A DNA stretch of 48,192 nt, taken from IMG/VR virus record IMGVR_UViG_3300031659_002244, positions 1 to 48,192 of that record, one strand, 5' to 3'. The stretch is from a virus. The notes under the pieces are model-generated. The model did not search any database, was not told where the DNA came from, and saw only the letters and a list, made by a program, of their open reading frames with translations. The translations under genes and the position numbers were made by a program. Within the stretch, counting starts at the first letter, position 1; each line of letters starts with the position of its first letter. Shown in pieces: positions 20,673-29,400 of the stretch.

Positions 20673-22577
20673 TTAAATATCAACAACCTCACATTTATCA
20701 CCCGAACAAGCGTACGACTGTGAGCCTTTTGTATTATCCTCTAGTTCATATTTAGACAATTCTTCCCAATCAATTCCAGTTGGCATTTTGTCTAGCATTT
20801 GTAAGTATTCATTTTCCGAACATTCCTGATATGGAGCTTGTTTATAAGAATGGTCTGAATATGGTAGGAAGGAAATTCCTGAAATCATATCAAAGTTTCT
20901 AAAAACCCAAGCACCTACATCAATCCATTCATCTTCCTTGACTGTAATAGTTACTGATGGTTTATGTTCACACCAGTGTTCTTGATATAACTTCCAAAAC
21001 TCTAACTGTTCAATAGCTGTCTTATCATTTCTACAAAGTGCATCCTTTGCTGTTTTGATAGGAAATGAAAACACCCATGTATGTTCTGGTTTAGTTACAT
21101 CTGATTCATGTGGTATTCCCTTCATTGCTAAAAATTCACATAAAGGGTCTTTCTTATCACCTCTCACCGTTCTAATATAAAATGGTGAATGTCTTGCATG
21201 AATACCAGACGATGCATCAACAAGCTGCGAAACTGTTCCTGAAGGTTTGACACAAGTAATAGCTGCAGAAGGATTAATACCAACTTGTTTAGCAACCTTT
21301 TTATTTGTTTCAATAGTAACCTCTTTCAACTCATTTAGAAGAGCTGGAAGTTTATCTTTAGTTCCATTAGTATATGCATTATCCATAATACCAGTTAATG
21401 ATACACCCAACAATGCCTCTTCTTCACAATTTGTTTTCCACTCTTTTGACAAGTAACGAAAGTTTGTCAATGTTGCCTGCCATGTACCAAGTATTGTAGC
21501 AAGACGAACTTTCTCTGCTAATGTTTTTGGAGTATCATGGGGTCTAACTACAACCTCTGTTAAATTACAAAACTCTTTATCCCTTAGAATAATTTCACTA
21601 CAAGGATTTGTTCCGAAATTGTAATTTGAATCTCTGCGTTCACCAAGTTTCTCCACTTGTCTTTTTGCAGCTGCACGATTGAATATACCACGTTCACCTG
21701 ACTTAGATGCAATAAGTGACATCCACTCTTTTAAGAAAATACCTACATCTGGTTTCTCTGTATATGCTACAGAATTATTAGACAAAGCACGTTGAGTTTC
21801 ATCCAACCACCACTGTCCCATCTTAGCATTTCTCATACGTTCATCTGTAAGATTAGAAAGAGAAATCAATGCAGACCTACGGACACCACCAACGACAACA
21901 ATCTCTGCTACCTTACACATTATATCGTGACATTCAATAGATGATAGTTTTCTTCCTCTAGCATTTTGAAAAATCTCAACAGAAAAACGAAACAGATTAT
22001 CCAATGGTTCCGGGCCAGAAGAACGACCACCAAATGTTTTTAGACGTTCGCCTGCTGGTCTAATATTTGACATATCCCATTTAGGAATTTGACCAGCAAA
22101 TAACATCTGGATCAATTCTTTGTATGCTTTAGACCAACCAATCTTTGAATCAGCTACATGAATGGTAGTATCAGTATCAAACATCTCATCTGGTACTTCT
22201 GGAAGTTTCTCAACCTCTCTGCGTTCAACTGAAAACCCTACACCCGTACCACACATTAGAATGAACAAACATTCATCAAATGCTCTTGGGCGATTAACAG
22301 CTAAATAAGCACAATTATAACCAGCAACATTATCACGTTCAAGTGCTGCACCAGCTGTCATCAACGACCTCATTGAAGGCATGATTTCCATATTCAATAC
22401 TGCTTGTTCTAATATTTTTCTTTGTTCTTTTATTCCTTTATGTTTTTCTAAATGATTTTCAAAAAAGTCAAAATATCTTTTTACTGTTTCACCCCATGTC
22501 TCTCTACGGTTTTCTGTTTCCAACCATCGAGCGTAACGACTTTTGTGAATAAATTGTTGGTATATATCCATGTCCAT
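20673..22577 (-). CDS. nrdJ: Class II (adenosylcobalamin-dependent) ribonucleotide reductase
   Basis: This 634-residue enzyme resembles monomeric class II ribonucleoside-triphosphate reductases: IMPSMRSLMTAGAAL, NCAYLAV, FDECLFILMCGTGVGFSVE, the NPCSEI active-site loop with its catalytic Cys, GVSLTGIMDN, and a C-terminal CSGDKC redox pair. It makes dNTPs from rNTPs using coenzyme B12 and without oxygen. ATG at 22577 directly follows the thyX stop; an upstream in-frame ATG at 22613 would overlap thyX. Class II enzymes need cobalamin from the host or environment. Confidence 0.93.
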   Translation of the reverse strand: MDMDIYQQFIHKSRYARWLETENRRETWGETVKRYFDFFENHLEKHKGIKEQRKILEQAVLNMEIMPSMRSLMTAGAALERDNVAGYNCAYLAVNRPRAFDECLFILMCGTGVGFSVERREVEKLPEVPDEMFDTDTTIHVADSKIGWSKAYKELIQMLFAGQIPKWDMSNIRPAGERLKTFGGRSSGPEPLDNLFRFSVEIFQNARGRKLSSIECHDIMCKVAEIVVVGGVRRSALISLSNLTDERMRNAKMGQWWLDETQRALSNNSVAYTEKPDVGIFLKEWMSLIASKSGERGIFNRAAAKRQVEKLGERRDSNYNFGTNPCSEIILRDKEFCNLTEVVVRPHDTPKTLAEKVRLATILGTWQATLTNFRYLSKEWKTNCEEEALLGVSLTGIMDNAYTNGTKDKLPALLNELKEVTIETNKKVAKQVGINPSAAITCVKPSGTVSQLVDASSGIHARHSPFYIRTVRGDKKDPLCEFLAMKGIPHESDVTKPEHTWVFSFPIKTAKDALCRNDKTAIEQLEFWKLYQEHWCEHKPSVTITVKEDEWIDVGAWVFRNFDMISGISFLPYSDHSYKQAPYQECSENEYLQMLDKMPTGIDWEELSKYELEDNTKGSQSYACSGDKCEVVDI

Positions 22578-22578
22578 A

Positions 22579-23463
22579 TTATTTAAGTTTCTCCTTGAGT
22601 TCTGTCCATTCACGTTTACCTAATCCAAAATCTAAATTCTTGTCTTCTTTAACTTCATCTATATAGTTTGAAATCGTTTTACAATAACCTGATGAATGTT
22701 GCATCAAAGGAAAATTCTCAAATACATATTTCATTACATTCATTTCCATTCTACTAAATGATTTACTACCTAAACTATAATCTTCAAATGCTTCAACAGC
22801 AATTGGAAAATGTGGTTTTGCTAATTCGTACATAGCATTTGCATAATCTTGTATTTCTTGTTGAGCATGACTATCCATTCTCAGTCTACAAAAATGAAAA
22901 AAGTTGTGCAAGTCAATCTTCCAGTAACATTCTGTATAGTTAGAAACTGGTAAAATAATTCTTGACAACTCTCTTGACAAACCACCATGTTTTACTGTTT
23001 CATTACCTATCAATGTCTGATAGACAATCAACGTCTTGGCAGTTATATTATATATAATCTGTTTATACTTAGTTTTCCACGAATCAGAAAGTTCACCATC
23101 ACGGCCTTGTTTATTTGTCTGTGATTGTGGTTGAATATAATCTACATCGGGGATATAACATTCATTCGACATTACAGAGTATCTTCCTGAATACTCATTG
23201 ACTGATGCTGTTCTGTGTCGAATCAATTGTCGCATTATAAAAATGGGGAGTTTTAAGTGAAACTTTACTGACGCCATTTCTATTGGGCTGGTGTGTTTAT
23301 GTCTCATCAAATAACGAATCAGGTTTCTATTATCCGAAACAGCTCGGGTTCCTTTACCATACGAAACCCGAGCAGCATCAGCAATATCTCCATCACTTCC
23401 CATTGTATCTACAAGTCTAACAAATCCATGCTCGTGTATTTTTGTTTCCTTTATCTCCATCAT
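22579..23463 (-). CDS. thyX: Flavin-dependent thymidylate synthase ThyX
   Basis: This 294-residue protein has the ThyX signature RHRTASVNEYSGRYS plus the surrounding family pattern (SPIEMASVKFHLKLPIFIMRQ; FCRLRMDSHAQQEIQDYA). It methylates dUMP with methylene-THF and FAD. The two ATGs at 23463 and 23460 are equally plausible; GGAG lies about 8 nt upstream. Its start overlaps the preceding small gene by 47 nt in another frame. It works with the dCMP deaminase and nrdJ. Confidence 0.95.
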   Translation of the reverse strand: MMEIKETKIHEHGFVRLVDTMGSDGDIADAARVSYGKGTRAVSDNRNLIRYLMRHKHTSPIEMASVKFHLKLPIFIMRQLIRHRTASVNEYSGRYSVMSNECYIPDVDYIQPQSQTNKQGRDGELSDSWKTKYKQIIYNITAKTLIVYQTLIGNETVKHGGLSRELSRIILPVSNYTECYWKIDLHNFFHFCRLRMDSHAQQEIQDYANAMYELAKPHFPIAVEAFEDYSLGSKSFSRMEMNVMKYVFENFPLMQHSSGYCKTISNYIDEVKEDKNLDFGLGKREWTELKEKLK

Positions 23464-23617
23464 CTATGTCTTCTCCAAATAATGCAATTTTAATATCACT
23501 ATACGTTTTCCTCCTCTCAGCCATCAAAGGATTGTGCGTATATTCATAATACTCAATCATTTCATCCAAGTATTCTTTTACTTCTAGATAATCTTCTACT
23601 GGTGTATGACTTAACAT
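23417..23617 (-). CDS. Small hypothetical protein overlapping thyX
   Basis: This 66-residue helical, acidic protein (YLEVKEYLDEMIEYYEYTHN) has a very good ribosome site (AGGAGG) and starts 9 nt after the primase gene's upstream boundary. Its last 15 codons overlap the start of thyX in a different frame, and the last part (GDKGNKNTRAW) looks dictated by the overlap. Family unknown. Confidence 0.7.
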   Translation of the reverse strand: MLSHTPVEDYLEVKEYLDEMIEYYEYTHNPLMAERRKTYSDIKIALFGEDIDDGDKGNKNTRAWIC

Positions 23618-23626
23618 TACAGCCTC

Positions 23627-24619
23627 CTAACATTTTCTCCACTGAGAAAGTATGAAATCTGCTTGCAAACCAGAGTAAGTATTAATATCTATAACATCTA
23701 CAATTTCTTCCACTGACATACCATCAAGAATCATGTCATTGATATCTTTACCGTCAATTCCCTCTGGCCATATACAAACACTATAACCATTAGTAATAAA
23801 CTTCTCCATCGAATGTACAATCTCTTTATTTCGTTTTTCATTATCTAATACTATGATAGTATCAAGGTCAAATACGTTGAACTTGATTCCTGCCATTGCC
23901 ATGCAATTTGGTAGGAACAAACTATCTAGTGGGCCTTCGACACAATACTTCTTTTTTCGATTGTTGATTCTCTCTTGACCATATATTAAATCATCAACTC
24001 CTTTCAATTTTATCGTGATATACTTACATAAATCTTTAGGATCAAATGATCTTCCTTGAAAACCAATTATATTATTACTACTATCAAAGAAGGGTATAAC
24101 TAACCTTGGTGTATCTCCTTTCAAAGTTGAGAACTTTTTTGGCACTACTCTGTTAGTCCACTTTCTAAACTCTGTACAAAAATAAAGTTTACTAAAATAC
24201 TTTTCAGGTATTAATCTTTCTGTTAAATATTGTCTTGCTGGATGATTGTCTTTAAGTGAGCTAATCTTTTGTAGTCCTTGAAGAATATCATTAAACTTTG
24301 GAACAAAACTAAACTTAGAAATATTAACATCTGGTTTGACAAGTTTCTTCTCCTTATATTGTTCAGTAACATACTCCAAATGCATTGAAGGTTGTATCTT
24401 CTCTAAGAACCTTCCGAAGCTTGTACCGAATTCACAATTATGACAACGATAGAAATATTTATTATTTTTCTCATAGATGAAACCACGGGACTTATTCTTA
24501 TTCTTTTGTGAGTCACCACAAATTGGACACCTAAACTGCCATAAACTATTTGTCTTCTGTTGAAACTTATCTAAGACAGTCGAACAAAGATTTATGTATT
24601 TTATATCAATATATGTCAT
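23627..24619 (-). CDS. 61: DNA primase gp61
   Basis: This 330-residue T4-type primase has an N-terminal zinc-binding domain (CPIC at 31-34, CHNC at 59-62) and a TOPRIM-type core (CVEGPLDSLF; TIIVLDNEKRN). It makes primers for lagging-strand synthesis with the gp41 helicase (36511-37926). The ATG at 24619 is used; an in-frame TTG at 24625 is better spaced from AGGAAAC and cannot be excluded. Confidence 0.92.
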   Translation of the reverse strand: MTYIDIKYINLCSTVLDKFQQKTNSLWQFRCPICGDSQKNKNKSRGFIYEKNNKYFYRCHNCEFGTSFGRFLEKIQPSMHLEYVTEQYKEKKLVKPDVNISKFSFVPKFNDILQGLQKISSLKDNHPARQYLTERLIPEKYFSKLYFCTEFRKWTNRVVPKKFSTLKGDTPRLVIPFFDSSNNIIGFQGRSFDPKDLCKYITIKLKGVDDLIYGQERINNRKKKYCVEGPLDSLFLPNCMAMAGIKFNVFDLDTIIVLDNEKRNKEIVHSMEKFITNGYSVCIWPEGIDGKDINDMILDGMSVEEIVDVIDINTYSGLQADFILSQWRKC

Positions 24620-24637
24620 TATCAAATGTTTCCTTTA

Positions 24638-25708
24638 TCATTCTCTATAAAAATTACCGAACCTTGTATTTAAAACATCATCCCAATCTACATCTTCCTG
24701 TTTCACATATCCTTTCTGTGGTAGTTTCTTATTAACGTATAACTCAACCATCGATATTAATCCAATAGCTGTAGTATATTCTATAGCAGAAAGATGTCTA
24801 CCGTTTATAGTCTTTGGTCTAAACACCTTATAATATGTATACAAATCCTCTTCGACATCTCCCGCAGAAACAAATATGATAACTTCATCCTTCCTAGTCT
24901 TTGGAATACAAGTTTTGAATATATCTGTTAAACTACTTTGGTCTAACTGTAAATCATTAAAAAGGAAATCAACATAATCGTGATGACCTATCCGCATAAG
25001 TGTTTTATAATCTGCTGTTATAAAATTATTCCAAGTTTCTTTAATGGTTTTTGCAAGAGTTCCAATACCACCTGATGTATTGAATGCCTCATATTCTTTA
25101 CCATCAATAGTAATCTTTTCGTATCCTGTCAATGCTTTTTCTGTTACATTTTGTCCACTACGAATAACTTGACAGTCTCCGAGATACGCATTGACAAGAC
25201 CTTCCGAACTCCAAGATGTATTATATCTTAGTTTGTTAGAAGCGTTCTGTGACAAAGTACCAACACGAATTTTTAATTTATGGGGGTTATCTAATTGCTT
25301 TAGAAGATGGAATGCTACAATAGAAGACATTCCTGGTGCAAGACCACAATGTGGCATGGTGAATGGCATACCTTGTTGAAATGATGCAAGGTATATATCA
25401 AGACCATCATCCTCTGATAAGTCAAAATATGCAACACCTGCTGATTGACAGGCTTTATAAAGATTTATATTTTCTGTGTATGGAAGGGCATTAATGATAA
25501 GAGTTTTACCATTAACAAAATCATCGAAATGGACGGGAGGTTGTTCTGATAACTGAACATAATCATCTTCAGCGATATACCATTTCTTTTCAATCTTATC
25601 AGCGATGGACACCTTATAATTAAAGTCCGTGCTTACAAGAAGTTGATAGATAGCAGACCCAATGTTTCCAGCTCCAACTATTCCAATATGTATATCTTTA
25701 TTATTCAT
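24638..25708 (-). CDS. Saccharopine dehydrogenase-like oxidoreductase
   Basis: This 356-residue protein begins with a Rossmann motif (IGIVGAGNIGSAIYQLL), has TLIINALPYTENINLYKACQSAGVAYFDLSED-type sequence of the saccharopine dehydrogenase NAD domain, and MPHCGLAPGMSSI, which marks saccharopine/carboxynorspermidine dehydrogenases. Substrate (lysine, polyamine or another amino acid route) cannot be read from sequence. The ATG is exactly at the predicted transcription start of the promoter at 25715-25750, so its mRNA may be leaderless. It is the first gene of the primase/thyX/nrdJ unit. Confidence 0.85.
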   Translation of the reverse strand: MNNKDIHIGIVGAGNIGSAIYQLLVSTDFNYKVSIADKIEKKWYIAEDDYVQLSEQPPVHFDDFVNGKTLIINALPYTENINLYKACQSAGVAYFDLSEDDGLDIYLASFQQGMPFTMPHCGLAPGMSSIVAFHLLKQLDNPHKLKIRVGTLSQNASNKLRYNTSWSSEGLVNAYLGDCQVIRSGQNVTEKALTGYEKITIDGKEYEAFNTSGGIGTLAKTIKETWNNFITADYKTLMRIGHHDYVDFLFNDLQLDQSSLTDIFKTCIPKTRKDEVIIFVSAGDVEEDLYTYYKVFRPKTINGRHLSAIEYTTAIGLISMVELYVNKKLPQKGYVKQEDVDWDDVLNTRFGNFYRE

Positions 25709-25714
25709 ACTATA

Positions 25715-25750
25715 ATGATACCATAAAAAATGATGAAAAACAAGGAAAAA
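25715..25750 (-). promoter_or_regulatory. Early promoter (TTGTTT-N17-TATCAT) giving a leaderless start
   Basis: TTTTTCC (25744-25750), TTGTTT (25738-25743), a 17-nt spacer and TATCAT (25715-25720). Only 6 nt (TATAGT) separate the -10 box from the ATG of the 24638-25708 gene, so transcription should start at or next to the A of the ATG. Confidence 0.75.
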
Positions 25751-25752
25751 CT

Positions 25753-26118
25753 TTAGTTACCGAATAAAGTGGAAAACGAAGCTTTTCCTAATAAAGCACT
25801 AATAACTGTGAAGCCACCAAAAAATACCCATACCCAACGCTCTACCTGTCCTATTCTTTTATGTATAATCCTATGTTCAGCAACTATCTTATCTCTTACA
25901 GATTCATGGTATGTTAGTTCAGTTTGAATATGCTTATCAAACCTAGCATTAATCTTACTCACATCTTCTAATCTTTGAGTATTTTTCTCAGAAATATGGT
26001 GCTTCAAAAACTCTTTATCTTTTTCAAACTCTTCTAAGACATACAGCAAATGCTCAATGTCTTTTTTTATTTCTAATATTTGTGTCTGTGACTCTCTTGA
26101 CTGTTCGTTATCGTCCAC
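25753..26118 (-). CDS. Coiled-coil protein with C-terminal membrane helix (XhlA-like)
   Basis: This 121-residue protein has a long charged coiled coil (about 15-90) ending IGQVERWVWVF, then one membrane helix (FFGGFTVISALLG). That layout matches XhlA-type hemolysin/holin-accessory proteins. It follows a lipoprotein gene and overlaps it by 11 nt, so a lysis or envelope role is plausible. Ends just before the promoter at 25715-25750. Confidence 0.6.
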   Translation of the reverse strand: MDDNEQSRESQTQILEIKKDIEHLLYVLEEFEKDKEFLKHHISEKNTQRLEDVSKINARFDKHIQTELTYHESVRDKIVAEHRIIHKRIGQVERWVWVFFGGFTVISALLGKASFSTLFGN

Positions 26119-26326
26119 CTTCTCTACAATCCTCTAGTTGTTTTATCATGGAATTTTCTGCATCAAATCTATCTTTAATCCAGCGAGGTGTCACCTCATA
26201 ATTACCATTTGACAACTTAGACATCTGTGCTTCACCGACTATTCTAACTGTTGGTTTTTGATAAGCATTACTATTAGCACAACCTACAAACAAAATTAAA
26301 CAAAGTCCTAGAATTATATTTTTCAT
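26108..26326 (-). CDS. Small lipoprotein (possible outer spanin)
   Basis: This 72-residue protein has a lipoprotein signal with lipobox FVGC (cleavage before Cys15). The mature part is short and soluble. A small lipoprotein beside membrane coiled-coil proteins suggests the outer-membrane half of a spanin, but no matching inner spanin with an N-terminal helix is clear. Confidence 0.65.
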   Translation of the reverse strand: MKNIILGLCLILFVGCANSNAYQKPTVRIVGEAQMSKLSNGNYEVTPRWIKDRFDAENSMIKQLEDCREGGR

Positions 26327-26542
26327 TTATCCCTTTCGTCCCGTACTACCTCCACGAGCTCTATCTGCCAAATATTCAAACATCGAATCAATACCTTCAA
26401 CATCAGAATCAGCTAGTGTATTGTCCATTTCTTTTTTTCGTGCTTTAAACTCTTCAAAACTTGCTTTGTCGGAATTCTTTTCAATCTTATCCATAATCTT
26501 CAGACCAAGACCTAATGCGTTTCCAATTATAGAACCAATCAT
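26327..26542 (-). CDS. Small protein with glycine-rich hydrophobic start
   Basis: This 71-residue protein starts MIGSIIGNALGLGLKIMDKIEKN, a Gly-zipper-like helix, then a charged region and a basic Gly-rich end (RARGGSTGRKG). It could associate with membranes or be a small virion component. It abuts the lipoprotein gene (stop at 26327, lipoprotein start at 26326). Function unknown. Confidence 0.6.
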   Translation of the reverse strand: MIGSIIGNALGLGLKIMDKIEKNSDKASFEEFKARKKEMDNTLADSDVEGIDSMFEYLADRARGGSTGRKG

Positions 26543-26543
26543 T

Positions 26544-27227
26544 TTATTTCTCCAATTGTGAATATTTCTTTAAGTAAACCATATGTCCAGTTTTATCATC
26601 TTGTACGATAATAGATTGCTTAGGATTCTTCTTTGCATATGAATGAATCTTCTTGCCGTAATCTGTTTCTGTATCAATATGTTTATTCCAGTGTGCGTGT
26701 TTCTTCTTACCATCTTGACATCTTAGGAAGTCATCTTGATTTACTTTGAATACGGGCAGACTGGCAAAGGTTGAATCAGGAGTTGATACTGGTGTCGGTG
26801 CGACCTCAGCATCTTCCGTACGCAATCTTGGTTCCGTCCTATTGAATTTCTGTGTCGTTACTGCAAGATTCTTAGGGTCATTATTTAATGGATTGTTATC
26901 TCTATGATGCACATCCATTTTATCATTCTTCTCAACTTTACCTTTTTTCACCATTAGTCTCCTCGCTCTCAAACGAGCAGCATTTCTTTCACGCTGCTCT
27001 GGTTGTGCATGATAATTATCATACTCTTTACGATAGTTTCTATCTTCTCTTTTTAACACTAATTCTTTATCAGGGTTTCCACCAACTTCATAAGTCGCTT
27101 TTAAACGTCTAACGATTTTACTTTTCCTTTTCTTTTTCTTAGTAACATCAGAAGGGTCGCCAGAAGTTCCTGCAACATTTGGGCCTGTAGAGTTTGTTGG
27201 TGCATCTTCTTTATTTAATTTCTTCAT
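26544..27227 (-). CDS. HNH-like nucleic-acid-binding protein
   Basis: This 227-residue, very basic protein has a Lys/Arg-rich N-terminal half (VTKKKKRKSKIVRRL; RKEYDNYHAQPEQRERNAARL). It also has an HNH-type motif (DVHHRDNNPLNNDPKNLAVTT), followed by an acidic/Pro linker and a short C-terminal domain. Similar basic HNH proteins recur in marine T4-like phages; whether they cut DNA is unknown. It overlaps the next gene by 4 nt. Confidence 0.7.
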   Translation of the reverse strand: MKKLNKEDAPTNSTGPNVAGTSGDPSDVTKKKKRKSKIVRRLKATYEVGGNPDKELVLKREDRNYRKEYDNYHAQPEQRERNAARLRARRLMVKKGKVEKNDKMDVHHRDNNPLNNDPKNLAVTTQKFNRTEPRLRTEDAEVAPTPVSTPDSTFASLPVFKVNQDDFLRCQDGKKKHAHWNKHIDTETDYGKKIHSYAKKNPKQSIIVQDDKTGHMVYLKKYSQLEK

Positions 27228-27694
27228 TCTAATGTATCCAATAAGTTTGAAAGTGCAAGTGTGAATCTCTGTCTCTCTATACTAGAGAATCCTTTTATCT
27301 TCTGAGTATATCCACCATTGATTAACTTCTTTAAGATTGGTGCTGACTCAGGAATCAATCTATTTGCTGACAATATCGGTTTCTCTTCAAGATATTCCTT
27401 ATCATCTTCTTCTCTTAACAATAAGATAGCTGCAGCAGCATAAGAACCAAACTTACTCTTACCGCCTGGAATTTTATTGAGTAACCGTTTAAGATTAAAA
27501 ATAAATCTAATTAGAATAGTATAGGCAGCTTTCTCCTTACCTGTCTCCAAGTCCTTTGCTTTTTTAAGAACCTTACCCTCATCATCAATAATACCAAGCT
27601 TGTAAGCATCCTGTTCATCCCAATCCTTAACAAGTGTAGATATTATCTTAAATGTTATATAGGTATCTATTACCGCTTCTTGCAAAAATGCCAT
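27224..27694 (-). CDS. Conserved T4-like phage protein
   Basis: This 156-residue helical protein has FLQEAVIDTYITFKIISTLV, AYKLGIIDDEGKVL and a FNLKRLLNKIPGGKS segment. I recall this combination in marine T4-like phages next to the gene at 27695-28060 and the HNH-like gene. Function is not known to me. It abuts the upstream gene. Confidence 0.7.
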   Translation of the reverse strand: MAFLQEAVIDTYITFKIISTLVKDWDEQDAYKLGIIDDEGKVLKKAKDLETGKEKAAYTILIRFIFNLKRLLNKIPGGKSKFGSYAAAAILLLREEDDKEYLEEKPILSANRLIPESAPILKKLINGGYTQKIKGFSSIERQRFTLALSNLLDTLE

Positions 27695-28060
27695 CTAATT
27701 TATATCCCTTAGTGTTTTTACAACCTGTTCATCCAATTGTATATCATGCATATCCTCTGGCATCTTATTGATATATATTAGAAATGTTTTAAGTGCTGGA
27801 TGATATTTTTCTTCTACTTTAAAAAATAATATCCGAGTTGCAGCTGTAGTCTCGATTACATTGTAAAAAGTAATAAGATGGTTAAGGATTATTCTTTCCT
27901 TTAAAATACCATCTGAAAGATATCTCTTCAACAATCTTCTAACATAATGAATACGTTTGATATCCTCAAAAAACTCTTTTATATCTTTGCAATGTGGGTT
28001 ATCATAATGTAGTAATGCGTACATCATATAATTACCATTCGTCAATACATCAAATTTCAT
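27695..28060 (-). CDS. Conserved T4-like phage protein (DUF7207-like)
   Basis: This 121-residue protein has the pattern YMMYALLHYDNPHC, then RRLLKRYLSDG, ERIILNHLITFYNV, and HPALKTFLIYINKMPE. From memory this is a small protein conserved in T4-like phages, family DUF7207 or close. Its function is unknown. Confidence 0.65.
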   Translation of the reverse strand: MKFDVLTNGNYMMYALLHYDNPHCKDIKEFFEDIKRIHYVRRLLKRYLSDGILKERIILNHLITFYNVIETTAATRILFFKVEEKYHPALKTFLIYINKMPEDMHDIQLDEQVVKTLRDIN

Positions 28061-28081
28061 AAAACCTCTACATAATAAAAA

Positions 28082-28321
28082 TTAAGAAATATAAGCAATC
28101 GGTGTGCAAAAACTTGTTGCACATGAAATTGTATCAGTTGAATCTTTCACTAAGTCAATTGTACCAGCAGCAGGAATTCTAATTGTTCCTATAGTAGTAC
28201 CACCCACATTTTTATGTGTTAATGTTACTGCTGATGTTGCAACAACATGAACTAAGGCAGCAGTTGTGATATTGTTATCAGTTGGATTTGCTATTGCACT
28301 ACCCAATAATTTCATTTTCAT
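28082..28321 (-). CDS. Small virion-type beta protein
   Basis: This 79-residue beta-rich protein (GSAIANPTDNNITTAALVHV; GTIRIPAAGTIDLVKDSTDTI) resembles small structural proteins of marine T4-like phages that carry repeated beta strands and a terminal TPIAYI motif. AAGGAA precedes ATG 28321, which overlaps the stop of the upstream gene. Confidence 0.65.
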   Translation of the reverse strand: MKMKLLGSAIANPTDNNITTAALVHVVATSAVTLTHKNVGGTTIGTIRIPAAGTIDLVKDSTDTISCATSFCTPIAYIS

Positions 28322-28773
28322 TTTTTATTTTCCTTTTTAGGCCATAACTTTTTAAATTTATTATCATACCATTCTTCGTTTGTCTTATACTTATACACTG
28401 TACCATTAGTCTTTCCTATACTTTTCCAATCATCCTGTTTTGTATAACGCCAATATGTCCATCTCTTTAAAACATAATAACTATAAGGATTAACATCAGT
28501 CAGTGTAACTAAAATCCAATGGTCAGTAAAAGTTTGTATCTCTATCATGCATTTGTTTCCACACTCATACGATTCAATGTATGAATATGCTATTATTAAA
28601 TCAGACACACCATCCCCATCTGTATCAAAGTAAAACGATACAGTACGGGGAACCTCTTCTGGTATCCACTCAATAAGTTTATCTATTGAGGGTTCTTCAA
28701 ACTCTTCATTAAACGGATGAGCTTGTACGAAACCTGCCCATAGTAAAAATAATAAACAGGTCAAGTATTTCAC
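28318..28773 (-). CDS. Exported protein with DxDxDG calcium loop
   Basis: This 151-residue protein has a signal peptide (ending VQAHP) and a DTDGDGVSDL calcium-binding loop of the EF-hand/thrombospondin-3 type. Two Cys (ECGNKC) lie close by, and the C-terminus is Trp/Tyr/Lys-rich. It should act outside the cytoplasm; it might also be virion-associated given its neighbours. No family is assigned. Confidence 0.7.
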   Translation of the reverse strand: MKYLTCLLFLLWAGFVQAHPFNEEFEEPSIDKLIEWIPEEVPRTVSFYFDTDGDGVSDLIIAYSYIESYECGNKCMIEIQTFTDHWILVTLTDVNPYSYYVLKRWTYWRYTKQDDWKSIGKTNGTVYKYKTNEEWYDNKFKKLWPKKENKK

Positions 28774-28775
28774 AT

Positions 28776-29399
28776 TTATGCAGCAACCGTGCGAGTTTTT
28801 CTGATACCAGCAACAACAACAAGTTCTGAAACAACTGTACCAGATGCTTTATCTTTAACTGTGCCACCATTCAAGACAACTGGATTAACACCCAATGAAA
28901 GAATATCAGTTGCAGATATTGTTTGAGCTGCCAATGTGAAATTCAAACGGTTTGTTCCTGTACCACCTGTATAAAGTAATATATAATCACCATTACCATC
29001 AGTAGACTGATTTCCGTTAGCAACAGTTATTGCGGGTGTACCAGTAACAACAACTGCTTCATTCCAAACTACTTGAGCTGTTATTGTTGCACCTGCACTA
29101 GCAGTAAAATCTGTAGTTGCAGTCGTACCAGGAGTAAATCTAACACTTGAAATAGTCGCTCCGGCTAAACCTGTGATAGTCGCTGTACCAGCAAGATCAC
29201 CAATAGCAACTAGAACTTCTCTATCTATTGTCTGTACTGCACCAGAATTAACATTATGATCTTTACCATCATTTCCACCTGATGCTGCTGTCCAACCCTG
29301 ATTTGTTGCATATACATCTCTTTGTTCTACAGTTGTAAGATGTCTAGGCTTAGTTTCTGACGAACCTTCTCCAGCATCATTCTTTCCCCATGAACTCAT
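28776..29399 (-). CDS. Virion-type protein with Ig-like domain
   Basis: This 207-residue Thr/Ala/Gly/Val-rich protein begins MSSWGKNDAGEGSSETKP, a start seen in structural proteins of marine T4-like phages. The second half (VVWNEAVVVTGTPAITV, LNFTLAAQTISATDI, VVLNGGTVKDKASG) matches bacterial Ig-like/SwmB-type repeats often found in phage surface proteins. It may decorate the capsid or tail and bind cell-surface glycans. Confidence 0.75.
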   Translation of the reverse strand: MSSWGKNDAGEGSSETKPRHLTTVEQRDVYATNQGWTAASGGNDGKDHNVNSGAVQTIDREVLVAIGDLAGTATITGLAGATISSVRFTPGTTATTDFTASAGATITAQVVWNEAVVVTGTPAITVANGNQSTDGNGDYILLYTGGTGTNRLNFTLAAQTISATDILSLGVNPVVLNGGTVKDKASGTVVSELVVVAGIRKTRTVAA

Positions 29400-29400
29400 A

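Noticed and set aside
20119-22577. Intron or intein in nrdJ
   Set aside because: The NrdJ protein is continuous with all motifs in order; the HNH gene is outside the frame, so it is free-standing.
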